12,313 bases of DNA from assembly GCA_040003255.1 (NCBI GenBank), contig JBDUCV010000062.1, forward strand, positions 1-12,313, given 5' to 3'. This document shows positions 1 through 6,458 of the stretch, piece after piece. Origin of the DNA: JBDUCV01 sp040003255. GTDB taxonomy: Bacteria; Actinomycetota; Actinomycetes; Mycobacteriales; Jatrophihabitantaceae. Numbering within the stretch: position 1 is the stretch's first letter; the number at the start of each line of letters is the position of its first letter. Position numbers and translations under genes: made by a program. The notes beneath the pieces are model-generated. The model saw nothing but the letters and a program-made list of their open reading frames with translations. It made no database searches and was not told where the DNA came from.

Positions 1-54
<54 letters not shown>

Positions 55-102
55 CAGATATACAGGTTTTTCCCGCCGCAGCGAGCCGCCGAACTGTAGC
101 AG

Positions 103-176
103 GGTGAGTGACGGGACTCGAACCCGCGGCCTCCTGGACCACAACCAGGAGCTCTACCAACTGAGCTACACCCACC
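103..176 (-). tRNA. tRNA-His (anticodon GTG)
   Basis: A complete cloverleaf can be read on the minus strand. The acceptor arm GTGGGTG pairs with CACTCAC, including one G-T pair. The D arm is GCTC, the anticodon stem is CCTGG/CCAGG with loop TTGTGGT, and the T loop is GTTCGAGTC. Anticodon GTG decodes histidine. A G at position 176 sits just before the acceptor stem and the discriminator base is C, which is the G-1:C73 pair diagnostic of tRNA-His. No CCA is encoded after C73 (the next bases read CTA), so CCA would be added after transcription. Confidence 0.97.
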
Positions 177-208
177 ATGTCGGCGTCCATGCCAGGCGCC
201 GAGCCGAG

Positions 209-826
209 TCATTCTAGCGTGCCGTTCCCTTCGCTGAGCAGCTCTCTCGCCGCCTCCTCGGCGTCTTCCGAAGACGGACCGGGGGATAAAACGAACACGG
301 TCCGGCGGTAGTAGGCGAGCTCGAGGATGCTCTCGCGGATATCGGCGAGAGCGCGATGAGCAAGGCCCTTGGCTGGCTGGGCGTAGTACACCTTTGGATA
401 CCAGCGGCGAGCTAGCTCCTTGATGGAGGAGACGTCGATCATCCGATAATGCAGGTACGCATCGAGCTCAGGCATATCCCGTGCGATGAAACCGCGGTCG
501 GTCGCGATCGAGTTGCCGCACAGCGGGGCGGTCTTTGCTTCCGGGACGTGGCGACGGATGTAGTCGAGCACGACCCGCTCCGCCTCGCCGAGCGTTACGG
601 ACGACGCGCGCACCTGGTCGGTGAGGCCTGAAGACCCGTGCATTTCCCGCACAAACGGGACCATGGTGTCGAGCACGTCGTCGTGGGTGTGGATGACGAT
701 GTCGAGCCCCTCGTCCATGAACGTCAACTCGCCGTCGGTGACGACGACGGCGACCTCGATCAGCGCGTCGCGGGACAGCTCCAGCCCCGTCATCTCGCAG
801 TCGATCCACACCAGTCGATCAGTCAC
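209..826 (-). CDS. orn: Oligoribonuclease (DEDDh 3'-5' exoribonuclease)
   Basis: A 205-residue protein aligning end to end, from memory, with E. coli and mycobacterial Orn. The family degrades 2-5 nt RNAs (nanoRNAs) to mononucleotides in the cytoplasm and, in many bacteria, finishes c-di-GMP turnover by cleaving pGpG. All DEDDh residues are visible: D9 and E11 in WIDCEMTG, D110 in NSIATDRGF, and H157 and D162 in HRALADIRES. The last 25 residues form an acidic tail absent from E. coli Orn. I chose the GTG at 826, which gives MTDRLVWIDCEMTG and sits 7 nt after a TACGCT box, so it looks leaderless. The ATG at 850 would add eight residues without a good Shine-Dalgarno. It diverges from the dehydratase gene with only 36 bp between starts. 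Confidence 0.96.
   Translation of the reverse strand: MTDRLVWIDCEMTGLELSRDALIEVAVVVTDGELTFMDEGLDIVIHTHDDVLDTMVPFVREMHGSSGLTDQVRASSVTLGEAERVVLDYIRRHVPEAKTAPLCGNSIATDRGFIARDMPELDAYLHYRMIDVSSIKELARRWYPKVYYAQPAKGLAHRALADIRESILELAYYRRTVFVLSPGPSSEDAEEAARELLSEGNGTLE
211..216 (-). promoter_or_regulatory. Probable -10 box for tRNA-His/tRNA-Lys
   Basis: On the minus strand this reads TAGAAT, close to the actinobacterial -10 consensus TAnnnT/TATAAT. It would start transcription near 204, about 28 bases before the tRNA-His 5' end. It overlaps the orn stop codon (TAGAATGA contains the TGA), so the tRNA promoter is embedded in the 3' end of orn. I see no clear -35 box. This is inferred from motif and spacing only. 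Confidence 0.5.
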
Positions 827-833
827 GGCGCGA

Positions 834-839
834 AGCGTA
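834..839 (-). promoter_or_regulatory. Putative -10 box for leaderless orn
   Basis: On the minus strand this reads TACGCT, matching TAnnnT, followed by exactly 7 nt (TCGCGCC) and then the GTG start at 826. This spacing would put the first transcribed base at the start codon. There is no Shine-Dalgarno before the GTG, consistent with leaderless translation. No -35 consensus is evident. Inferred from motif and spacing. Confidence 0.5.
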
Positions 840-850
840 GCCGTCGGCAT

Positions 851-856
851 TACGGT
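851..856 (+). promoter_or_regulatory. Putative -10 box for leaderless pterin dehydratase gene
   Basis: On the plus strand this reads TACGGT, matching TAnnnT, followed by 6 nt (TGCCGG) and the ATG at 863. The geometry predicts transcription starting at the A of the ATG. It lies 11 bp from the opposing orn -10 box, so two RNA polymerases could hardly occupy both sites at once. Confidence 0.5.
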
Positions 857-862
857 TGCCGG

Positions 863-1165
863 ATGGCGACACTCCTGACCCAGGACGAGATCACCGAGCG
901 GTTGGCAGGCCTGCATCCGGAATGGTCGGGCACCACCCAACGATTGAGCAGATCGATCGAATTCGCCGACTTCGCGACGGCGGTGCAGTTCGTGAATGCG
1001 CTCGCGCCCGTCTGCGAACGATTGGACCACCATCCCGACTTGGCGCTGCGGTGGCGATGGGTGGATGTCGCGCTCGCCACACACAGCGCGGGCGGGGTGA
1101 CCGACCTCGATGTAACCCTCGCCAACGAAGTGGACGAAGCTGCGGCGGCACTGCCGCTCGCGTGA
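863..1165 (+). CDS. 4a-hydroxytetrahydrobiopterin dehydratase (pterin-4a-carbinolamine dehydratase, DCoH family)
   Basis: A 100-residue protein, the full normal length for this one-domain family. The family dehydrates 4a-hydroxy-tetrahydropterins, recycling the pterin cofactor of aromatic amino acid hydroxylases. In bacteria without such hydroxylases its role is less clear. The signature is present: E52, then H56-H57-P58 in DHHPDL, a THSAGG motif with H74, and D83. The ATG at 863 gives MATLLTQDEI. It has no Shine-Dalgarno but does have a TACGGT box 6 nt upstream. It diverges from orn and ends 8 bp from the 3' end of tRNA-Arg. No hydroxylase or molybdopterin gene is nearby, so the context does not reveal its substrate. 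Confidence 0.93.
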   Translation: MATLLTQDEITERLAGLHPEWSGTTQRLSRSIEFADFATAVQFVNALAPVCERLDHHPDLALRWRWVDVALATHSAGGVTDLDVTLANEVDEAAAALPLA

Positions 1166-1173
1166 TCGCGCAG

Positions 1174-1246
1174 TGCCCCCGGCAGGACTCGAACCTGCGG
1201 CCTACCGCTTAGAAGGCGGCAGCTCTATCCGCTGAGCTACGGGGGC
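1174..1246 (-). tRNA. tRNA-Arg (anticodon TCT)
   Basis: A complete 73-nt cloverleaf on the minus strand. The acceptor GCCCCCG pairs with CGGGGGC, followed by discriminator A. The D arm is GCTC/GAGC. The anticodon stem is CCGCC/AGCGG-type with loop CTTCTAA, and the T arm carries GTTCGAGTC. Anticodon TCT decodes AGA (and possibly AGG), codons that are rare in high-GC genomes. No CCA is encoded. It converges on the pterin dehydratase gene, whose stop is 8 bp away. Confidence 0.97.
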
Positions 1247-1263
1247 TCGCTCGACCGACCAGA

Positions 1264-1269
1264 AGTCTA
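1264..1269 (-). promoter_or_regulatory. Possible -10 box for tRNA-Arg
   Basis: On the minus strand this reads TAGACT (TAnnnT), ending 17 bases upstream of the tRNA-Arg 5' end, so transcription would begin about 10 bases before the mature tRNA. No convincing -35 hexamer is visible at 17-18 bp spacing. This is a motif and position call only. Confidence 0.4.
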
Positions 1270-1293
1270 GTTGCGCCCCGCGCACCGCTCGGT

Positions 1294-1431
1294 CTATCGA
1301 CGAGGGCGAAATCGGGGGTCGTCGCGACGACTGAACAACGAGAAGCTCGGGTCACGGCTGTCGGCGCCGCCACCGAGCAGGCAGACGACGGCGAGGCCCA
1401 CAAAGAACCCCAGCACTATCAAGAACGTCAT
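1294..1431 (-). CDS. Small single-pass membrane protein, 45 residues, function unknown
   Basis: The protein begins MTFLIVLGFFVGLAVVCLLG, so residues 2-20 form one uninterrupted hydrophobic helix with a short periplasmic-side N-terminus. It then turns into a Gly-rich hinge and a basic, arginine-rich tail ending RFRPRR, which by the positive-inside rule should face the cytoplasm. The reading frame continues upstream to 1533 with polar, unconserved-looking residues, so I place the start at the ATG at 1431. There is no Shine-Dalgarno. A weak CAGACT box lies 7 nt upstream, so it may be leaderless. It diverges from the GlxA-type regulator gene. I do not recognise the family. Its membrane-plus-basic-tail design argues for a real gene, but short ORFs are easily mistaken. 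Confidence 0.55.
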   Translation of the reverse strand: MTFLIVLGFFVGLAVVCLLGGGADSRDPSFSLFSRRDDPRFRPRR

Positions 1432-1468
1432 GACAGTAAGTCTGCGCTCACAAAGATCCAGCCGCGAG

Positions 1469-1503
1469 TGGCAGAAAAGCCATGGTCCATTGATTTCCTG
1501 CCA
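1469..1503. promoter_or_regulatory. Inverted repeat, candidate operator between the small membrane gene and the GlxA-type regulator
   Basis: TGGCAGAAAA (1469-1478) and TTTCCTGCCA (1494-1503) are inverted copies matching at 9 of 10 positions, with a 15-bp spacer. The arm centres are 25 bp apart, a little over two helical turns, which suits a dimeric DNA-binding protein. The spacer holds a smaller palindrome, CCATGG. The repeat sits 22 bp before the regulator start and 37 bp from the divergent small gene, so autoregulation or control of both is plausible. The pattern is observed; the function is inferred. Confidence 0.45.
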
Positions 1504-1525
1504 ATGCTCTGGAAGGGTTACCTGC

Positions 1526-2473
1526 ATGCCCATCCAATCCGTCGCGGTTCTCGCTTTACCTGGTGTCGGAGCGTTTGAACTTGGCGTCGCCTGCGAGGGC
1601 TTCGGCGAGGATCGCAGCGATCAAGGTGTGCCGCGCTGCGACTTCGCAGTCGTCTCGATCGATGACCGTCCCGTTCCCACCTCGAACGGTTGGTCGGTTA
1701 CGACGCCCCATCGCCTGGACCGGGCGGATGAGGCCGACCTGGTGGTCGTGCCCGCGTGTGACACCTCGCTCGAGCAGCCGGGCGAGGTGCTCGACGTCCT
1801 ACGGCGGGCGGTCGATCGAGGTGCCCGGGTCATGAGCATTTGCTCGGGCGCGTTCGTGCTCGGCGCCGCCGGACTGTTGGACGGGCGCAGGTGCACGACA
1901 CATTGGTTTTATGCCGACGCGCTCAAGGCTGCATATCCGCGAGCGCGGGTCGATCCGGACGTCCTCTATGTGTGCGACGGACCGGTACTGACCAGCGCGG
2001 GCTCGGCGGCCGGCCTCGATCTTTGCCTGCATCTCATCCGGGCCGACTACGGCGAGCGCATCGCCAACACCGTCGCCCGCCGCATGGTGATGCCGCCGCA
2101 TCGTGACGGTGGCCAGGCCCAGTTCGTCGACGCTCCCGTCCGGGCCCACAGCGCCGAGACGCTCGCTCCGCTGCTGGACGACATCATCGGCGATCTCGAG
2201 GCCGAGCACACGATCGAGACGATGGCCGCGCGGGCCGCGATGAGTGAGCGCACGTTCGCCCGGCACTTTCTCGCCGAGACGGGTACTACCCCGCACGTCT
2301 GGCTCACCCGGCAACGCGTGCTGCGTGCGCGAAATCTGCTCGAGTCCGGCGATGATCCGATCGAGGCGGTCGCCCGTCACTCCGGCTTCGGCACCGCGGC
2401 GATGCTGCGTCACCACTTCAGCCGGATCGTCGGGACCTCTCCCATTTCCTATCGACGCACCTTCCGCCGCTGA
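1526..2473 (+). CDS. GlxA-family transcriptional regulator (DJ-1/PfpI-like domain plus AraC-type helix-turn-helix)
   Basis: 315 residues in two domains. Residues 4-185 resemble a class I glutamine-amidotransferase/DJ-1/PfpI fold, with the nucleophile-elbow segment SICSGAFVLG (C106) followed by a conserved CTTHW segment (H126). Residues 225-312 form an AraC-type double helix-turn-helix (MAARAAMSERTFARHF, then VARHSGFGTAAMLRHHF), ending with the usual GTSPISYRRTF. Members regulate catabolic genes after sensing an unknown or nitrogen-containing ligand; the DJ-1-like domain is generally sensory rather than enzymatic. The start at ATG 1526 has a GGAAGGG Shine-Dalgarno at 1511-1517. The longer upstream frame is discarded. 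No adjacent same-strand catabolic gene suggests a target. An inverted repeat lies just upstream. Confidence 0.92.
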   Translation: MPIQSVAVLALPGVGAFELGVACEGFGEDRSDQGVPRCDFAVVSIDDRPVPTSNGWSVTTPHRLDRADEADLVVVPACDTSLEQPGEVLDVLRRAVDRGARVMSICSGAFVLGAAGLLDGRRCTTHWFYADALKAAYPRARVDPDVLYVCDGPVLTSAGSAAGLDLCLHLIRADYGERIANTVARRMVMPPHRDGGQAQFVDAPVRAHSAETLAPLLDDIIGDLEAEHTIETMAARAAMSERTFARHFLAETGTTPHVWLTRQRVLRARNLLESGDDPIEAVARHSGFGTAAMLRHHFSRIVGTSPISYRRTFRR

Positions 2474-2509
2474 TGCCCGCCAGCGGCTAGCAGATCACTC
2501 CGACAGGTT

Positions 2510-2532
2510 GGGCGGCTCATCTACAGCCGCCT
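2510..2532 (+). terminator. Hairpin after the GlxA-type regulator, weak terminator candidate
   Basis: GGCGGCT (2511-2517) and AGCCGCC (2525-2531) form a perfect 7-bp stem with a 7-nt loop, extendable by one G-T pair. It lies 37 bp past the regulator stop codon. The following bases, TTCGCTGT, are only mildly U-rich, so it is not a textbook Rho-independent terminator. Actinobacteria often use hairpins with poor U tracts. The rest of the 2474-2649 gap shows no promoter box I would stand behind. Confidence 0.35.
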
Positions 2533-2649
2533 TCGCTGTCCACAGCTTGCGGCTGCCCCTTCGTTGTGCTCCCACGGCGCGGTTGAGTCGCCTCACGCCC
2601 GCAGGGGGCGCCGGACGACATGACCGGACACCAGAACAGGAGCACAGCA

Positions 2650-3111
2650 ATGAACGACACCAGCATCACGATCGTGGGCAACGTGGTCGACGAGCCCAAG
2701 CTGCGCAACACCGGGGCCGGTGTCCCGGTCACGAGTTTCCGCATCGCGTCGACGTCGCGGCGCTTCGACCGAGACTCAGGCAGCTGGGCCGACAACGAGC
2801 GACTTTTCGCGACGGTGACCTGCTGGCGCAATATGGCGCAAAACGTTGCTGGCTCGCTGCGAAAAGGCCAGCCGGTGATCGTGACCGGCCGGTTCTATTG
2901 CCGCGAATACAAGAAGGACGACACAGTACGGATGAGTTACGAGCTCGATGCGATCGCGGTCGGACACGACCTAGCTCGCGGCACCTCGCAGTTCACCAAA
3001 GTGTCCCGCCCCTATGCTGCGACGAGCGTCGAGCTCGACCCCGACGGCCTGCCCGCCAATCTCTCGGCTCAACAACTCGAGGACGAGTCGGAGTTGGCGG
3101 CCGCCAGTTGA
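2650..3111 (+). CDS. Single-stranded DNA-binding protein paralogue (SsbB-like, OB fold)
   Basis: 153 residues. Residues 3-106 form an SSB OB-fold: ITIVGNVVDEPKLR at the start, then WADNERLFATVTCWRNMAQN and LRKGQPVIVTGRFY, with aromatic residues W46, F54, W59 and F82 placed as in ssDNA-contacting strands. The C-terminus (LEDESELAAAS) lacks the DDDIPF-type acidic tip through which the main bacterial SSB recruits repair and replication partners. It is therefore more likely an accessory paralogue than the replicative SSB. Its position immediately before ettA matches, from memory, M. tuberculosis Rv2478c (ssbB). The ATG at 2650 is chosen because CAGGAG at 2637-2642 is well spaced; an ATG at 2620 would add ten residues before the family N-terminus. 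A strong hairpin follows the gene. Confidence 0.9.
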   Translation: MNDTSITIVGNVVDEPKLRNTGAGVPVTSFRIASTSRRFDRDSGSWADNERLFATVTCWRNMAQNVAGSLRKGQPVIVTGRFYCREYKKDDTVRMSYELDAIAVGHDLARGTSQFTKVSRPYAATSVELDPDGLPANLSAQQLEDESELAAAS

Positions 3112-3136
3112 CCTCGCTTTCTGGGTGGCCGCCAAC

Positions 3137-3174
3137 CGTCGCGTCGCACTGTCCTGGCCATGTGCGACGCGACG
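3137..3174 (+). terminator. Perfect 13-bp stem-loop between ssb and ettA (terminator, attenuator or processing site)
   Basis: CGTCGCGTCGCAC (3137-3149) and GTGCGACGCGACG (3162-3174) are exact inverted copies, separated by a 12-nt loop TGTCCTGGCCAT that itself contains TGGCCA. The stem begins 26 nt after the ssb stop and ends 77 nt before the ettA start. No U tract follows (next bases CGCCCGG), so it is not a classic intrinsic terminator. A U-less terminator, a 3'-end stabiliser for ssb mRNA or an attenuator upstream of ettA are all possible. The structure is seen; the role is inferred. Confidence 0.55.
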
Positions 3175-3251
3175 CGCCCGGCTGGGACACTGGACGCCGC
3201 GCGGCCTCGGGTCGCCGTCGAACCAACGATGATCAGCAGCGAGGACCAACA

Positions 3252-4934
<1,683 letters not shown>

Positions 4935-4947
4935 GCGGACGGAAGCC

Positions 4948-5352
4948 ATGGCGCGTTTCATCGCCCGGTGCGCGATGCGCTGGTCGGACATGGACGCCTA
5001 CGGCCATGTCAACAACACCGCCTACCTCGCCTACCTCGAGCAGGCCCGGGTGTCGATGTTCTTCGACCGCTACGACGCCTCCTTCGCAGGCGGCTCGGTC
5101 GTAGCTCACCACGAGATCACCTACCTGCGTCCGGTGGTGTATCACCCCGAGCCGCTACGCCTCGAGCTGTGGGTCGACACGCTGCGCGCTGCCTCGTTTC
5201 GGGTGCTCTACAACGTGTTCGACGGCGATCAGCTCGCGGCGACGGCGTCTACGACGCTGGTGACCTTCGACTTCGGCACCGATCGCCCGCGGCGGATCAC
5301 TCCGGAAGAGCGGGCGATGCTCAGCGGGTACATCGACGAGCCCGACGAGTGA
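4948..5352 (+). CDS. Acyl-CoA thioesterase, single hotdog domain (YbgC/FadM type)
   Basis: 134 residues, the length of a single 4HBT-type hotdog domain. These enzymes hydrolyse acyl-CoA thioesters in the cytoplasm and work as dimers or tetramers. The active-site helix motif is clear: RWSDMDAYGHVNNTAYLAYLEQAR, with D14 in the position of the catalytic aspartate of this family. HHEITYLRPV, typical of the second half of the fold, follows at about 55-64. The ATG at 4948 is preceded by GGACGGAAG, a usable ribosome site. It lies 13 bp after ettA and its stop overlaps the next start (GTGA), indicating translational coupling within one operon. From memory it corresponds to Rv2475c. The substrate cannot be told from sequence. 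Confidence 0.93.
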   Translation: MARFIARCAMRWSDMDAYGHVNNTAYLAYLEQARVSMFFDRYDASFAGGSVVAHHEITYLRPVVYHPEPLRLELWVDTLRAASFRVLYNVFDGDQLAATASTTLVTFDFGTDRPRRITPEERAMLSGYIDEPDE

Positions 5353-6008
5353 ACCACCCGCTCGTCGACGCACGCGGGCAGCTCGGCGATCTCGCTCCGC
5401 TGGTGCGCCGGCTCGTCGGCTTGGATCCCGTCGGGCTGGTGCGGATCCGACTTGACGCGACGTCGGTCTCGGCCTTGGCCCGGCTGCCGTTTCGGGTGCT
5501 CGTCGGGCGCACGGTGCGCGCGGTCTGGCCCTACCAGCTGGTCGATATCGCGGTGTCCACCACCGATCTGCTCGGCTGGCTGGACCGCGACCGCCCTGAC
5601 CCGCCTGCGACCCGGGACCTTGAGTGGCGCTCGGCGACGCCACCCCGCGCCGGTTGGCAGCGCCTCGAGTTGATCCCGGACGACGTCGTGCGTCCGCTCG
5701 TGCGGCAGGGAGCACTTGCGCTCAAGGAAGCCGCGGCGCGTGCGGGCGTGCCCGGCGGCGAGCCCCGAGCTGCCGTGTCCGATGCATTGCTCGACGCGCC
5801 GGTTCTGCACATCACGCCGATGCAGCAGGCGACTGCTGCGCCGGTCGAGGTGAGCCTGCGCGCGCTGAGCGCCATCGTCCGAATGGGCTTCGTGCCGCGC
5901 GGATCGCAGGTGGGCGTTGACGTGTCCGGGCGCTGGATCCGGCTGGCCGGTGAGTACGGATCAGGCTTCGTCGAGCGGTCAGGCGGCGCGCTGTCGCTGC
6001 TTAATTAA
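5349..6008 (+). CDS. Conserved actinobacterial protein of unknown function (Rv2474c-like)
   Basis: 219 residues, starting at a GTG that overlaps the thioesterase stop in the sequence GTGA, so it is almost certainly translated by coupling. There is no signal peptide or membrane helix. Its most family-like segment is near the C-terminus (about 169-208: RALSAIVRMGFVPRG, then VSGRWIRLAGEYGSGF), rich in Gly, Trp and Arg. A WPYQLVDIAVSTTDLLGWL segment (60-78) is also conspicuous. I do not recognise a catalytic motif. Position and length fit, from memory, M. tuberculosis Rv2474c, which always travels with the thioesterase. A role linked to that thioesterase or to EttA is possible but unproven. It ends in TTAATTAA, convergent with glbO 11 bp away. 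Confidence 0.85.
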   Translation: MNHPLVDARGQLGDLAPLVRRLVGLDPVGLVRIRLDATSVSALARLPFRVLVGRTVRAVWPYQLVDIAVSTTDLLGWLDRDRPDPPATRDLEWRSATPPRAGWQRLELIPDDVVRPLVRQGALALKEAAARAGVPGGEPRAAVSDALLDAPVLHITPMQQATAAPVEVSLRALSAIVRMGFVPRGSQVGVDVSGRWIRLAGEYGSGFVERSGGALSLLN

Positions 6009-6010
6009 GC
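5999..6010. repeat. 12-bp AT-rich palindrome at a convergent gene junction
   Basis: GCTTAATTAAGC is a perfect palindrome and includes TTAATTAA, an eight-base A/T run that is rare in DNA this rich in G and C. It contains the TAA stop of the Rv2474c-like gene and ends 10 bases before the stop codon of glbO. With no loop and a weak A/T core, it would be a poor terminator hairpin. I report it as a sequence pattern without an assigned function. Confidence 0.6.
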
Positions 6011-6019
6011 GCCAAGCGG

Positions 6020-6412
6020 TCAGCCGGGCGTGTTGCGCATCGAGTCGGCGGCAGTCACTAGATAGCGCCACAGTTCCGCGTCATGGGCCGGATCCAGCTC
6101 CACCGAGTCGAGTGCCGCGCGCATGTGCCGCAACCACGCGTCGCGTTGCGCAGAGGCGATCGCGAACGGAGCATGACGCATGCGCAGTCGAGGGTGACCA
6201 CGCTGCTGCGAGTAGGTAGTCGGTCCTCCCCAGTACTGAATCAGGAACATCCGCAGCCGATCCGCCGCAGGGCCCAGGTCGTCTTCGGGGTAGATCGCGC
6301 GAAGAATCGGGTCGCTCGCCACACCGCCATAGAAGGCATCCACCAATCGCCGAAAGGTCGGCTCACCGCCGACCGCCTCGAACAACGAGGGCAGTCGTTC
6401 GGGGTTTGTCAT
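6020..6412 (-). CDS. glbO: Group II truncated haemoglobin (trHbO)
   Basis: 130 residues, matching M. tuberculosis GlbO (128) almost throughout. The family carries a b-type haem in a 2-over-2 globin fold, binds O2 very tightly, and is implicated in O2 handling, peroxide chemistry and NO detoxification. Key residues are all present: proximal H80 in RLRMRHAPF, Y28 (B10), Y41 (CD1) and W93 (G8). The last three form the hydrogen-bond network over the ligand in trHbO. LIQYWGGPTTYSQQRGHPRL is near-identical to the mycobacterial stretch. I start at ATG 6412, with GGAG 6 nt upstream; a GTG at 6430 would add six residues. It diverges from the flavoprotein gene (46-bp gap) and converges with the Rv2474c-like gene. 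From memory it corresponds to Rv2470. Confidence 0.97.
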   Translation of the reverse strand: MTNPERLPSLFEAVGGEPTFRRLVDAFYGGVASDPILRAIYPEDDLGPAADRLRMFLIQYWGGPTTYSQQRGHPRLRMRHAPFAIASAQRDAWLRHMRAALDSVELDPAHDAELWRYLVTAADSMRNTPG

Positions 6413-6446
6413 CTTCGGCTCCGGGCGCACCCCGCCATTCTCCCCG

Positions 6447-6452
6447 TAGGTT
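6447..6452 (+). promoter_or_regulatory. Putative -10 box for leaderless flavoprotein gene
   Basis: TAGGTT (TAnnnT) is followed by 6 nt (CAACTC) and the ATG at 6459, so transcription would begin at the start codon. The only ribosome-site-like bases upstream are the AGG within this box. It falls within the 46-bp gap shared with glbO. Inferred from motif and spacing. Confidence 0.45.
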
Positions 6453-6458
6453 CAACTC

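Noticed and set aside
1799..2416. 205-residue minus-strand frame opposite the GlxA-type regulator
   Set aside because: Antisense shadow; the regulator domains on the plus strand explain the conservation.
2244..3251. Long open frame upstream of and in frame with ettA, suggesting a 896-residue fusion protein
   Set aside because: The extension overlaps the GlxA-type regulator and ssb in other frames, has low-complexity Arg/Pro/Ser composition, and the conserved EttA N-terminus begins exactly at GTG 3252 after a ribosome site.
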